A stretch of 64,000 nt of DNA from Pseudorasbora parva (Eukaryota; Chordata; Actinopteri; Cypriniformes; Gobionidae): positions 23,675,274-23,739,273 of the forward strand of contig NC_090182.1 of NCBI RefSeq assembly GCF_024679245.1, in the 5' to 3' direction. Under the pieces are notes generated by a model. The model did no database searches and was not told where the DNA came from. It worked only from the letters and a program-made list of their open reading frames with translations. Position 1 is the first letter of the stretch, and every line of letters begins with the position of its first letter. Shown piece after piece: positions 1 through 34,850 of this stretch. A program made the position numbers and the translations under genes.

Positions 1-373
1 CTATAGTTTAGAAAATAGTAATAAAACATGACAAGAACTCAAAATAATGGATCATTCAATTAATTCAGGTCAACCAATTATCAAGCAATGCTTCATTTTT
101 TTCAGTCTGTGGTGTAAAAGTTTGCAATAGCAATTAAAGAAGAAAAAAAAAAAACCGTAAGCAAACCATGGTCATGTCAAAGTGTTTAAATAAATTTGGT
201 CTTAAATATTTTAGAAATGTTACTGGTAGTCTACTGTATGAAGAATGTTTGGTTGTAATATGTTTAACAGATACTTTGTTTTGCTATCCTCACTACATAA
301 TATCCTGTACCCACTATAAAAAAATTATATATTTTTTGTTTGACTGTGTGTGTGTGTGTGTGTGTGTGTATGC

Positions 374-463
<90 letters not shown>

Positions 464-558
464 CTAGCAGACGGACACAAACAAACAAATGTAGTAAATT
501 TGGCCATATATTGTATATACTCAGAAAAATACTTAATTTTGTCCCTATGTGTCTACAG
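1..558. repeat. egf intron with TG and TA microsatellites
   Basis: An intron interior with a (TG)n run at about 345-369 directly followed by a (TA)n run at about 375-462. No coding exon was found before 559. Confidence 0.85.
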
Positions 559-19150
<18,592 letters not shown>

Positions 19151-20289
19151 TTCACCACACCAATTCATCATTGGAGGCTGACCCATTAACTGCTAATGTC
19201 AATATGTTCAATGGTCAAAGTCACTATCATTCAGTGTTACAGAACAGCCAAATGTGGGAGAGCATCCAAAATAAGGCTGTTTGAACAAGTGTCCAAATTC
19301 AAGTTGCACCAGTTATTTGTCAACAGATTACATACAAATCACTCCTGGTCAGATAAAAAATACTCCAGTCATGCTTGCATCAGCGGACTCTCAGCCGATC
19401 CATGCCCATTCAGTACCATCAGCAGCTTTTTCACATTGCTCAAGAGCTCATTACATGCAATCCACATTCTCCACAATCAGGACTTCTGGTATTCCTTTTC
19501 AAATCAGATTGATGTTTATCTTGATTTATGTTGTCACATTAAATTATTGTCATTAATAACATTAATGATATCTGCAATACATTTATGTTGGTTCTGTTCC
19601 ATAGGTTGCATGGAAAGGCAGGGAGTTCTTGCACAGAACAGAACCATATCATCGATCCAAACTTTATGTTAATTGTTAATCATCTTTGACGATAGTGGTC
19701 CTGATAGTAAAGTAGGTCACTATCTGGTAGCTTTTTTTAAATTAGAAAATGCAGGGATCTATAAAAAGAGTGAACATCCCTCAAATGGTTTTATGCAATA
19801 TATAAGCGCTATACGATGTGTTGAGAGACTAAAGATGTCATCTATATAGAGTCTGAATGATTTTGAAGGTTGCTGGTTGTCGTCATGTTTAAGCCATAAG
19901 CCTCATTAGACAGAATCCAAAACCTTTTTTCAAGTGCTATGTTGTGTTGCATACTAGCTCTGTAAATAGTAATGTAGCGATGAGATGCAGAGCATATTAA
20001 AATAGGATCTTATATTGAACATTCTTTATATTATAGTTAAAACTGTCATCGTTTTAATAATGGAGCACAGTTGGTTCGAGCTGGTGAAGAGGAAAACAAG
20101 AGACACATCCTGCTTTGTGAGCAGAAAATAACATGTACTTGGCCTACTTTGCTTCAGGTGTTGTAGAATGATATTTCAGGGGCATATCTGGGCCTGCTTA
20201 CATCAGCATTGGTTTCACTGAGAGACTATAAAAAACACATCTATGATGAACCCAACATAATGGAACACAATAAATACATCAAACAAGTA

Positions 20290-20290
<1 letters not shown>
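19151..20290 (+). other. egf: probable egf 3' UTR with candidate poly(A) signal
   Basis: About 1.1 kb of AT-rich sequence without recognised transposons follows the egf stop. An ATTAAA lies near 19994 and an AATAAA at 20269-20274. Either could end the transcript; the true cleavage site cannot be chosen from sequence alone. Confidence 0.35.
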
Positions 20291-23164
<2,874 letters not shown>

Positions 23165-24100
23165 TTAAAGGGGTGATGCATTGTGAAATCAACTTTCCCT
23201 TGAGCCTTTGATATATAAAAGGTCATGGTAATATAAGAATGTCCTTTAAGTGTCAGAGCTGAAACCTTCCTAGTTAGTAAAAGACACGAGGCCTAGAAAC
23301 CGAGGCTCTCATCAATGACGTAGAAGGGGAATATTGAGACTAAAACACAATGCTGTGCCTTCTATATAGGATCCGACAGGAATGGTGCAGCACACTTATG
23401 TAAGTAAAACATGTTATTTATATGTAATAGTTTTGTTTTTATATATGTAAAATGATTTGTTACAGATCGTATTGATTATGTGAATGTGCTAAGGCACGCT
23501 GTCACAGGCTGGAGAATCCCTTATTTGTTGGTTCATTGCGATTCGGGTTAAGACCTCTAGGGCTCGTAAAGCCCAATGTCCTAGGGCAATGTGTTTTCGG
23601 GATGTGGACGGGCTACCTGTCGGTATGCCGGTGAATCTTAAATAATGAAATAACATTAATTTCTTGATCTGCATTGTTCACTCTCGATTTGATATTTGAA
23701 GAGCACACACCTGTGCACACCTGACTCCTGTGTGTGGTTTGCGCTTATATCCACCGATCAGACAGGCCAAATGATAAAAATAAATAAATCAATCGTGGGT
23801 GGATGAGAAATATATCATTGTGTTTGTTTGATAAATACATTTTGAGAGCCCTTATAGAGAAGTATTCCAAATTCTACAATTAAATACTGAACCTGTCTGT
23901 TCAATATAATGAGTGAGCCGCTGCACGAGTGTTACAGCACTAACACTGCAGGAGTCAGATTACATTTACTGTCATGAATGAGCTCTTGAGATGAGAGCTG
24001 AGGTAATCGTGACCACGCTCGCATACAATCACAACGTGTTCGGTCTGGGGAGAGAAGCACAATCATTTGAATATACTCCAGGGTTTCTACTGATACAAAG
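23165..24100 (-). mobile_element. TTAA-type element, inverted copy (partial)
   Basis: Starts TTAAAGGGGTGATGCATTG then CAACTTTCCCTTGAGC, the complement of the right end of the element at 31755-33611. Further shared text runs inward (a GGATCCGACAGGAATGGTGC segment). The far end is not defined. Confidence 0.6.
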
Positions 24101-24529
24101 CCATACGCTAATCGCTGAAGTAACCCTTTTATAGAAAAACATGGTCTCGTTTCAAATGCATAGATCAATATGCTTGCGTGGAATTCACTGTATCCTACTG
24201 TATATATGCGCTGCTTCCTTTATCAAGCTCTCCCATGTCAGATTCCCTGTTATCAGATCTGTTGAAGATGCTGTTTATGTTTGTTAGCCCAGGACATTTT
24301 ACAACACAGGCTACAGTTAGGGTGATATGACTTAACCCATGATATTAGATTTTGGTTATATACCTATCCAAGTCCTTTACCACAGACAGTATAAACATCA
24401 GGCTATACTTATTGTATTTCGGCCACACCACAAGGTGTCACTGTGGCCTCAACGCTTCGCTCTTGCCTACTCTGAGCTCGATTGCTATGTCTTAGGTAAA
24501 CCCCGCCCTTCTCATCACCCTAAGCAGGA

Positions 24530-24743
24530 AGAAATGTAGGAAGAAATAAATGCAGAAATAAATAAATGTATAAATAAATAAATGCAGAAATAAAAAAATA
24601 CATAAATAAATGTAGAAAAGAATACTTGGGGAAATAAATAAAATAGAAATTAATAAATGTATAAATAAATAAAATAATAATATGGAAATAAATAAATAAA
24701 TATGGAAAAATTTAAAAAATAATTATTAATTTTATTTGTTTTG

Positions 24744-24797
<54 letters not shown>

Positions 24798-24845
24798 AAA
24801 AGCAAAAAAATAAATGAATTAATAATTATATAATATAATATATAT
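24530..24845. repeat. AAATAAATG tandem repeats and (TA)n
   Basis: Degenerate AAATAAATG units (24530-24720) then a TA tract (24748-24794) flanked by inverted TTTGCTTTTATA and TATAAGAAAAGCAAA. Confidence 0.85.
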
Positions 24846-25149
24846 ATATTTAGCTTTGACATTCCATAGGTTTTACCCGTATTTAGTGTCACCTATTGCC
24901 ATGGGTGTATTATTGACATGCAAAAGTCGAGACCCTGAATATAAGACAACACTGTTTTTTCAGATGTATTTCTAAGCAAAAAACCCATTGTCTTATATTC
25001 TGAACAATATGGTAATCTACTGCCATTGTAAGAATAATGTAGGCCTAATTATTAAAAATGTACCTTTATTTTGATTACAAATATTTTTAAAAAATCGAAT
25101 TAAGTACTTCATTTTTGGAATCTGATTATCCAGATTACATGCAGTCAAT

Positions 25150-25680
25150 TTCTACCCTATCCCAAAACGCACCCTAGCGGCAGCAAATCTAATCTGCCCG
25201 CGAGTCAGTGTCCTCTAGCAACTAATACCCTTCTGAGTTGTAAACGCCAAACTCTTGCGGGGCCAATCACATCGTGTATTGGTGGGCGGGGGGCGGGGCC
25301 ATAATGACGATGGCCGATTTGCGTTTGCGTGCTTCTAGTAAACACAGGAACTGGCGAACGGTCTTTCGAATCAGCTTTGACCACGACTCTGGAAGACTTG
25401 GAATTAAGCTTTTCTCTGAGAAAAGGACAAAGAACGGCACTTCTTAAAAAGGGAAGACGTGTACGGAGTTTTGCCTACCGGATAGCGAATGTTTAATCTA
25501 TCAACCTGCTATCAACAAGCTCTGCTTCACCTTCGTTGCTCTGGTTGGTTGTAGCGCTATCCTATCGCGTGCAGAGGAAGTTTGAAAGACAACCGTTTAT
25601 CCCGGCCCTCGGATTGAGCCCTGTCAATGGTGAGTTTCCAGACCAAACATCTTGATGTGGGTCTGGCTTGTCAGGCTATT
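25150..25680. repeat. GC-richer interspersed repeat, likely DNA element
   Basis: Contains GGTTGGTTGTAGCGCTATCC and ends TCTGGCTTGTCAGGCTA, whose complement TAGCCTGACAAGCC resembles the AGCCTG ends of the elements at 3252 and 10523. The left end was not found. 25690-26990 shows nothing recognised. Confidence 0.5.
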
Positions 25681-26995
25681 TCTACCCAGCACTGCTGCTC
25701 AGTCCCCTGATAGACTGAGAACTCTGAGAGAAAGCCGTGTTGTAGGCTACAATAGCCATGTGTGATGAACAGACACGAATGTAATCTGTTATTCTCTTAA
25801 AATCTTCCCCCAAGCTCTCAAATCTCATTCACTTTACTCAGATAAATTATATGACAGGTTTGACATCAGTGATGCCAGATTCTTCCTTATGCCTTAATCA
25901 TTTTGACCTATTTGAATAGAAGACATTTTATTTATTTCTAAGGGTAAGAGTAGTAATGCATTACAAGTCTTTTTAATATAAAAAGCCATTGACTTATAAC
26001 AAATAAGTTTTGTATTCATGTTTTAAAAATCTTTTTTAGACCTTTTGCAGCTCAACAACAGAATACTATTTGTACATAAATTGTTGCATTTAATTGAATG
26101 AGAGTGTAGGCTATTTAAAGAAAGAAAGAAAGGATTGCATGTTTCCATGCAATGAAAGTGAATGAATGGTGACTGGAGTTGCCTGAGATCTGCGTTTTGG
26201 GTTTCAGACAGAGTCAAACAGGTTTGGAATGTCACAAATTGTTTGTATTTTCACAGCTATAATGCAGTAAATAACATTAGGCCTAGAGACCAACAGCTTT
26301 GTGTGCTTTGTAGGGATCTTGGGCTGGCATAGTAGCCTATGCTGAAATAGGCATAGGCTACAAGTTTGAACCAGGACTGAAACCTCTTTAGATCTTAAAT
26401 TGCCTGGACCTTCTGGACAACAAGGGGAAAAAAAGACCCCGGACAGAAAATGAAGCTGTTGCCCATTTTTACCTCAAAATTTCCTTTGTGAATATTTTAT
26501 TTATATTGATTGCATTTTGTTGAAAGTATTGACCTACAGAAAGTGACTTCTGTGTGCGCTGTGCTGCATACATTACGTCGCTACACTGTTGAGAATTGAC
26601 CTTTTTGACCATGTCATTTCACTGAAATTTCGCAAATGTAATTGTACTCCGTCCTGTTGCAACATAAATTGAAATCAATATAAATAAATTATTCATAAAA
26701 GACATTTGAAGTAATTAATGAGTAGCCTTCGGGTTTCGTTTCAAACTGGCACTGGACTTAGCCTAGTACAACGTGTCCCGAGTGGGTTCACGGACGTCAC
26801 GTGATCTCAAACCGTCTGCCATACGAGACGATAAGCTGCTGATTTGGAAATTGAAATAAATAAGCTTGAACACAATGGAAAATATCAAATTCATGATTAA
26901 AACCCCATACATTTCCTAGACTGTATAGTCTATGTACCATTATAACATTTACTTGCTGCGCTTGCATTCACAATCTTTTTTGTAGAACATAAATA

Positions 26996-29860
26996 CAGGT
27001 CCTTCTCAAAAAAATTGCATATTGTGATAAAGTTTATTATTTTCCATAATGTAATGATAAAAATTATTTTTTTAATATATTTTAGATTTATTGCACACCA
27101 ACTGAAATATTTCAGGTCTTTTATTGTTTTAATACTGATGATTTTGGCATACAGCTCATTAAAACCCCAAATTCGTATCTCAAAAAATTAGCATATTTCA
27201 TCCGACCAATAAAAGAAAAGTGTTTTAATACAAAAAAAAAGTCAACCTTCAAATAATTATGTTCAGTTATGCACTCAATACTTCGGGTCGGGAATCCTTT
27301 TGCAGAAATGACTGCTTCAATGCGGCGTGGCATGGAGGCGATCAGCCTGTGGCACTGCTGAGGTGTTATGGAGGCCCAGGATGCTTCGATAGCGGCCTTA
27401 AGCTCATCCAGAGTGTTGGGTCTTGCGTCTCTCAACTTTCTCTTCACAATATCCCACAGATTCTCTATGGGCAGGGCCGTTTCTAGCCTTTCTGGCACCC
27501 TAGGCGAGATTCATATGTTGCACCCCCCCCCCCCCCTTTTTTTTTTTAAAACTACAACTTATTAAGTAAATATGACTTCCTTATTTCATGGGCATATTGT
27601 ACATGCATTAATCGAATAATGTAGGTAGGTTTATTATCACTGAGATCACAGATGTTGGGGGGTTCGGGGGGCATGCTCCCCCGAGAAAATTTTGATTTCT
27701 ATGATCTACATATGTGTATTAAGATGTTCTGAAGGCCAAAAAATTAGACAACAATAGCTTGAAAACATGTCACTTGGCACCGCTGCGGATTGAAGAACAC
27801 AGTGACACAAAGACTAAAAGACGGGACGAAGCCGTAGCCGAAGCCTCGCGCCAGTTTCATGTTTTAAAGGTTAATCACATATTTTTTTAGGGGGGGCTGA
27901 TGCATAAGTTCATAAAAAAGCGCCTAGTGAGGCTATGACAGTATTAGCCTACTTGATCAATTTACACTAAACAGCTATCTCTGATGTAAAAAAAAAATGT
28001 ATTCAAATGTACTGCTATAATGTTCTGCACCTGAAATGAGCATGGCGTGTGGTCCGTCCAGTACTAATATAATGTTTTGCTCAACCTTATGATAGAGCAA
28101 CCAGCTTAGTAGAGAACAAGTCCTACAAGTAACCAATAAGTAGGCTAACATACCTGTATATTTCGCTTTCTTTTTTTATATTTCCTATTTTTTCTTTTTA
28201 CAATACTGATCCCCTGATGGCTTTGACCTTTTCATGACGATGAAACTAAAGCACGCTGTAACGAATAAAAATATAGTGTGGCCCCTTTAAGAGTTGCGCG
28301 CGCTCCCTGCAAACGAAGTCTGCATTTTGTGTATGTGCGCACTGAGTCTTTCTTGAGCTCCCATGTGTGGGGATTATTATGAGAGTTCAGCGGGGAATAA
28401 AGTGATGTTAATCGCCTCCGTGTTTACATCCACTCCAGTTACATTAAGTGAGCTATCCGCATTTTTCACTCGGACACAAGCGTTACAACGCCACGGATGA
28501 CGACGTTCCCTGCCGCCCTCTACATGATCTTTTTTCATTACAGCAGCGCCACTATCACCATGGCGACTTCACTCCAATAATCGCAACTAATCATAATGCC
28601 TCGAAATAGCAAAAGTACGAAATATTAATAATAAAATATATATGAAATAACTAAAAAATATTGTTGGGGCGGGGGCTCATTGGCGCCCCCCAGCTGTTGG
28701 CGCCCTAGGCGACCGCCTAGTTTGCCTATGCCTAGAAACGGCACTGTCTATGGGGTTGGGGTCAGGAGAGTTGGCAGACCAATTGAGCACAGTAATACCA
28801 TGGTCAGTACACCATTTACCAGTGGTTTTGGCACTGTGAGCAGGTGCCAGGTCGAGCTGAAAAGCAAAATCTTTATCTTCATAAAGCTTTTCAGCAGATG
28901 GAGGCATGAAGTGCTCCAAAATCTCCTGATAGCTAGCTGCATTGACCCTGCCCTTGATAAAACACAGTGGACCAACACCAGGAGCTGACATGGCACCCCA
29001 GACCATCACTGACTGTGGGTACTTGACACTGGACTTCAGGCATTTTGGCATTTCCTTCTCCCCCGTCTTTCTCCAGACTCTGGCACCTTGATTTCTGAAT
29101 GACATGCAAAATTTGCTTTCATCTGAAAAAAGTACTTTGGACCACTGAGCAACAGTCCAGTGCTGCTTCTCTGTAGCCCAAAAGTGGCTTGACCTGGGGA
29201 ATGCGGCACCTGTAGCCCATTTCCTGCACACGCCTGTGCACGGTGGCTCTGGATGTTTCTACTCCAGACTCAGTCCACTGCTTCTGCAGGTCCCCCAAGG
29301 TCTGGAATCGGTCCTTCTCCACAATCTTCCTCAGGGTCCGGTCACCTCTTCTCGATGTGCAGTTTTTTACCACACTTTTTCCTTTCCACAGACTTCCCAC
29401 TGAGGTGCCTTGATACAGCACTCTGGGAACAGCCTATTCGTTCAGAATTTTCTTTCTGTGTCTTACCCTCTCGCTTGAGGGTGTCAATGATGGCCTTCTG
29501 GACAGCAGTCAGGTCAGCAGTCTTACCCATGATTGCGGTTTTAAGTAATGAACCCAGGCTGGGAGTTTTTAAAAGCCTCAGGAGTCTTTTGCAGGTGTTT
29601 AGAGTTAATAAGTTGATTCAGATGATTAGGTTAATAGCTCGTTTAGAGAACCTTTTCATGATATGCTATTTTTTTGAGACAGGAATTTTGGGTTTTCATG
29701 AGCTGTATGCCAAAATCATCAGTATTAAAATAATAAAATAACTGAAATATTTCAGTTGGTGTGCAATGAATCTAAAATATATGAAACTTTAATTTTTATC
29801 ATTACATTATGGAAAATAATGAACTTTATCACAATATGCTAATTTTTTGAGAAGGACCTG
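26996..29860 (-). mobile_element. Tc1-like transposon with TA duplication, split by a hAT insertion
   Basis: Ends CAGGTCCTTCTCAAAAA and its complement, with long terminal inverted repeats and TA on each side (26994-26995, 29861-29862). Without the inserted element it is about 1.58 kb, full length for Tc1 types. The transposase is on the - strand from 29530 (MGKTADLTAVQKAIIDTLKR), with a helix-turn-helix N-terminus, VLFSDESKFC and QDLAPAHSAKTT-like catalytic regions, and a C-terminal SITPQQCHRLIASMPRR. It is broken by frameshifts and by the insertion at 27472-28746. Confidence 0.92.
27472..28746. mobile_element. 1275-bp non-autonomous hAT-like element
   Basis: Ends CAGGGCCGTTTCTAG and its complement at the right (CTAGAAACGGCACTG). 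The perfect 8-bp duplication TCTATGGG (27464-27471, 28747-28754) is the hAT size. Contains C/G runs and GCCCTAGGCG-type sub-terminal motifs at both ends. No transposase frame was recognised. Confidence 0.92.
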
Positions 29861-30638
29861 TACATAAATCCACATACATAAAGATTTCTAGGCTAGTAGC
29901 ACTAATGACTCTGCATGAAAGGCTTGCGCTAGTGTCACCTGTCCAGTAGAGGGCGATGTCAGCATTAAGAGGTGGTGTGAGTCGTGTTTACACTGCAAGT
30001 TCTGAGTATCAAAGACCACGTGGAACGGGTAGGATATGAAACAGGTGTTTGTTTGTTGCTCTCATTTTGTCCTCTCCATGTCTTCAAAGAAGCTATCACA
30101 CTGCACTTGTTTGAAAAAAAGACTTTTTTTGATGCTCACATGCACAAGTTTTTATGACATTAGCCTGCTGTTAGCAAGAAACGATTATTTTGTTTGTTGC
30201 TTGTTTTTACGTTGTGCTATTTGTTGTTTATTATGATAATAGTTATTATGGTGATGATGATGTTTGTGTTAAAGATTACAGTGTGGGAATTTGATAACTA
30301 GTGCATCATGGATGCAGCATTATTTGGACAAGTGCCTGTTGTGTTTTGTGTGGACTTATGTTGCATATCCTACTTTTGATAGGTCTCGTATTCAAAGACC
30401 TAATTGGCTATAACCATGTATTTTTTTTTAACTGTAATGATGACATATGAGCCTGGGGCAAACTTCTCTTCCCTGCAAAATGAATAGTTGCCCGTTTGTT
30501 TCAACTGATATTTTAACACATTTAGCCAAACAAGGTCAATAACTTTTTTTTTTGCATTTCTTGAAAAATAAAAATGGCCTTATTGTGACATATGAACTTG
30601 TATTTTTTATCTGAGATATTGCTGATTGGTTATTAACT

Positions 30639-30956
30639 TTAAAGGGATAGTTTGCTCAAAACTAAACATTGTGTCATTTTCTTTATACTCACCCTCAAGT
30701 TGTTCCAAACATGTATGAATGTACATCTTTCTTCTGCTGAATAAAAAAAGATATTCTGAAGAATGTCTGTAACCAAACAGCTGATGGGCCTATTTTTCAT
30801 ATTATGGAAGTCAGTGGGATCCATCCATCAACTGTTTAATTATGCATATACAAATATTTTTTGTTCAGCAGAAGAAAGGCATTTATACAGGTTTGGAACA
30901 CCTTGAGGGTGAGAAAATGATGACAGAATTTTATTTTTAGGTGAACTATCCCTTAA
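30639..30956. mobile_element. 318-bp foldback MITE with TTAA ends
   Basis: TTAAAGGGATAGTTTGCTC at the left and AGGTGAACTATCCCTTAA at the right. Near-palindromic interior (CTTGAGGGTGAGAAAATGA against its complement). Confidence 0.8.
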
Positions 30957-31277
30957 ACTGTGTTTGATATGACATGTTGTAATTTATATACCATATTGTA
31001 CACTATGCTACATTTTCCAAAATAAACACTGCATGTACATAACATGACAATTATGACTCTACATTAAACATGATGGCCATGGCCATGCTACTCATTTCTT
31101 ATTTGTGCATCCCCATTTCCTTTCCTCACGTTTCTGCTCCACACCCATTAGAATGTGAGGGAAGGGTGCAAGGAAAGAAAGAGGAAATTCAAAGGAAATC
31201 TTTTTTTTGTATTTCATATATTTGTATTTTCAGTATTCTTTATCGTGAACACACAGTGTATTCATTCAGACTTATGA

Positions 31278-31735
31278 GCAGTGTTGGGGTTAATGCATTA
31301 CAAGTAATTTGAGTTATGTAATCAGATTACTTTTTAAGTAACTAAAGTAATGCATTGCAAATACTAATGCAAGTTACTTTGTTTTCCCACTTATTGACTG
31401 ATACCTCTTCTTTCCCCATGTTGTGAGGATTCAGGGGTAAGAGGCAAAGGTGTTGTGTGAAGTAAAAGTGGACTTTCTTCTCCTGCATCCTATTTTTCTT
31501 CAACCCAGAATGGCAGCATGGCTGAAAGGATTGTTTGATCTGCGTTCTCAACTGAACAGGTGTGAATTTGCATGTTTTTCAGCCTGAGGCTTATTTATTT
31601 CATTTTTGGTGTGAAAGGGCCAGTAGATTTGCTTACAGTAGGTCGAGAAAAAGTAACAAAACTAACGTAATTAGTTGCTTTTTAGGGAGTAACGCAATAA
31701 CATGTTGCTTTTAAAAGTATCTTTCCCCAACACGT
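31278..31735. mobile_element. hAT-like repeat, CAGTGTTGGGG ends
   Basis: Left CAGTGTTGGGGTTAATGC and right CTTTCCCCAACACG, with internal GTAATGCATT motifs. The duplication is not clear. Confidence 0.55.
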
Positions 31736-31754
31736 ATGTGAGACTTGCTAGTCA

Positions 31755-33611
31755 TTAAAGGTGTCATGAACTGCCTTTTTAATTTTTTTATACTGTTGTC
31801 TGAGGTCAGCTAATGATGTTTGTGTGGTTTTCACATTCAAAAACATTACAAATAAGTAATAGGCTATTTTCTACACTGGTTTTGAGGCTCTCTCCTGCAC
31901 GCTGGGTTTTGATCATAGACTGTAAAAAAATACTGGGTTTTGATGGTGTGATGCACTGAAGACTTGGAAGTAAACGCCCACGTATAAGATTGGATAAGAT
32001 TTGCATATTTAATGAGCTTCAGCTCCCCTGTCAGTTCACATGAGGGACGGATTGTTTTGAAAGCGGCAACCAGAATAATTATGTAAAAATGGCCCCCTTG
32101 TAGTGCTAAACATCAGACACTTTACTGTGACTTTCTCTCTCCTACTGGAAGATGCCTCGCTTCACCTGGACTGTTAGCCAATCAGAAGTTGACTTAGGAT
32201 CGCTGCACGTTCGTAGCGTTCTGTCAGAATTTTGCCATTAGTGTAACCTAAACCGCACTGACTTACAACCCGCCTTGATACAACTGCATTATTCTGTAAC
32301 CACTCTTCACTGTACATATGCAGTTGTAAATTCAATAAATACTTCCAATAAAGAAATCTTGCGTGATTCCGACCAATCACCCACTGTGAGCTCTACCTAA
32401 CAATCCTCAAACTATCTAAAACAAAGAAGCCAGTCCTCTCCTGCACAAAATATCTCAATCACAGGGCTCGTAAACGTCTTTATCAAACAAACAACATGAT
32501 TTATTTCTCATCCATCCGCGATTGAATTTTTTTTATTTTTATTACTTGGCCTGCCCGATCAGTGGATATAAGCGCGGAGCCCTTCAAATATCACGTCAAG
32601 AGAGTGAACAGTGCAGATCAAGATCACCGGCCTGCCGACGGGCTTACGTTTTGGTAGCCCATCTGAAAAACACATAGCCCCAAGACGTTCGGCTTTGTGA
32701 GTCATGGCCCATATAATGAACCCCGAATCGCAATGAAACAACAAATAAAGTATTCTCCAGCCTGTTAAGGTATGATCTCTTAAACATGTACACATAATCA
32801 AAATTATCTGTAACAATGCAATTGTAACAGAGGCCAGCTAGTATTTGCTGTGCAAGTAAATCTCACTCCTCTGACCTCAAGAAACTCTCTAGCGACTGAC
32901 GCTAGAGGTTGCAGCGTTTAGCCTCCTTGTTAGAGCGTTCAACTCTCATGCCGGCGGACCTGGGTTCGAGTCTTGCTTGGAGCGGGTGGTTCGAACAGGA
33001 GGGGTTACACAATACTATTACATATAAAAAACATGTTTTACTCGCATAAGTGTGTTGCACCAATCCTGCCGGATCCAATTAAGAAGAAACAGCATCTTGT
33101 TTTAATCTCAGTATGTTTGCAAATCCATCTCGACCTGAGACTACAAATGAATCCGTAGTGAAATGAGGTGAACAAACGTTTAATTCTTCTACACGTGACC
33201 TGGAACTTCATTAAAAATAAAGTCCAACCACTCATTCCTAATAGTAGGAACCAAAGGAAGCTTATGCAGCAACTGTGTTCTTCCACAACCAGGAATACGG
33301 CAATATCTTGCTATTTCTTTCAGCATTTTTATTGCTGCTGGCTAACGTGATCTGAACAGCTCCATGGGCGGGGCTACTGAATTAGACGTGCTTATTTTTT
33401 TGTAGCAGCGGTGTTTCAACACACAATGACGTCAGGATAAGGCACATTCTAAAATCAATCGTTTGCTGAGCCTGGTGTCAATAAAAGCTGTTCTTTGACT
33501 AACAAGGACGTTTTCAGCTCTAAAACGTACAGGATATTCTTATATTACCATGACTTTTTATATATTAAAAGCTCAAGGGAAAGTTGATTTCTCAATTCAT
33601 GACCCCTTTAA
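31755..33611 (+). mobile_element. 1.86-kb TTAA-flanked non-autonomous element
   Basis: Left TTAAAGGTGTCATGAA and right TTCATGACCCCTTTAA, inverted with one mismatch and ending in TTAA, the piggyBac target. Carries a tRNA-like segment (32911-32983). Partial copies lie at 23165 (inverted) and 50967-51820. Confidence 0.75.
32911..32983 (+). repeat. tRNA-like segment within repeat
   Basis: Contains TTAGAGCG, CTCATGCC and a B-box-like GGTTCGAGTC. The 63-73 nt span and weak D and anticodon stems mean it is not a functional tRNA; a tRNA-derived part of the repeat is likely. Confidence 0.4.
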
Positions 33612-34850
33612 TTTCTATTTACGCTAATATTTTTTACCCAGAAATGTTGTACTTAGTATTTACATCCATTTATAATCTCTTGTTAATAATTATGTACATA
33701 TTTTTTTGAAGCACAATTTTAAAATCTGTCCCAGTGTTGACTGATATGTTGCACAGACTGTGTCTTTGACCTTTCAAAATAATAACTGATATTTTGTGAG
33801 CTAGAGAGAGCATGGCACATCTGACCTAAGGCTTTTTGTGGCATTCTCCATAGGGCAGTGAGTGACTCAAATAAAGTTTATTTCCTTACACATAACTGTA
33901 ATGCAAAGATGTGAATGACTTTGGTGTCACAAGGGAAGAAAACTCAGTTGGCAGTGACAGTAGTGTCACTAGTGCTGGGTAGTAACTGATTACATGTAAT
34001 CTAGATTATGTAATCAGATTCCTAAAATTAAGTACTTGCAATTAGATTGTTACATTTTTAAATACTCATAAGACTACAGTTATACTTTTATATTGATTAC
34101 ATGATTATGTGTTATTTTCACAATGGAAGTAAATGATTCATAAATTAATTATTTGATTCTCCCTACTACCTTTTTACTTTAAGTTTTCTTTCTTTCTAAA
34201 TAAGCCTTATATATGCCCAAGGTCTTCAGGGTTTGTGGAATTGTACACACTAGTCACAAGTCTACTGAAACCAGAGAGCCACATGTGATTTGATCACTGG
34301 AGAAAAAGTTTCAGAAATCAGTGCATATCTAATAAACAACTAACAAACACATTTCACGAGTTTGTGTGCCCATATAATCTTAGTGAAAGTGGTAAACAGA
34401 TTTGGCTTGCTGTCTGCTATAGAGGGGCTCGGAGAGGATATTCTACCCGAGCTCCGATTGCCCCCCTATAACAGGCAAATTGAATGAATAAAATAATGAA
34501 TGAATGAGTCATTTATATAGCGCTTTCATATGTACTACTGTAAACCCAAAGCGCTTTACACTCGTATCAGGGATCTCTCCTCAATCACCACCAATGTGGT
34601 GTACAAAAGGAGGAGTAGGGGAGGAGGAGGGATGCTTCAGGAACCAAAAAGGGGAAGAGGTAAGCTGCTGGTTTTATACCTTGGTATTAATTGAAAGATT
34701 GGATGGGCGTACTCCTCCCGAAATTACGTTTATTAACTTCACTAATTATTGTTTTAATTATCACTCAGTGAGTCTTTTAACTGTTTTTGTTTTGTTTTTT
34801 GTTTTACTATGTTTTAACTTTTGTTAGCTGTACATCTATCTCCTAATATA

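Noticed and set aside
28677..29530. Transposase frames as intact active genes
   Set aside because: The sequence is split by a 1.3-kb insertion and several frameshifts.
32911..32983. Functional tRNA gene
   Set aside because: Stems do not close properly and the span is short; it lies inside a repeat.
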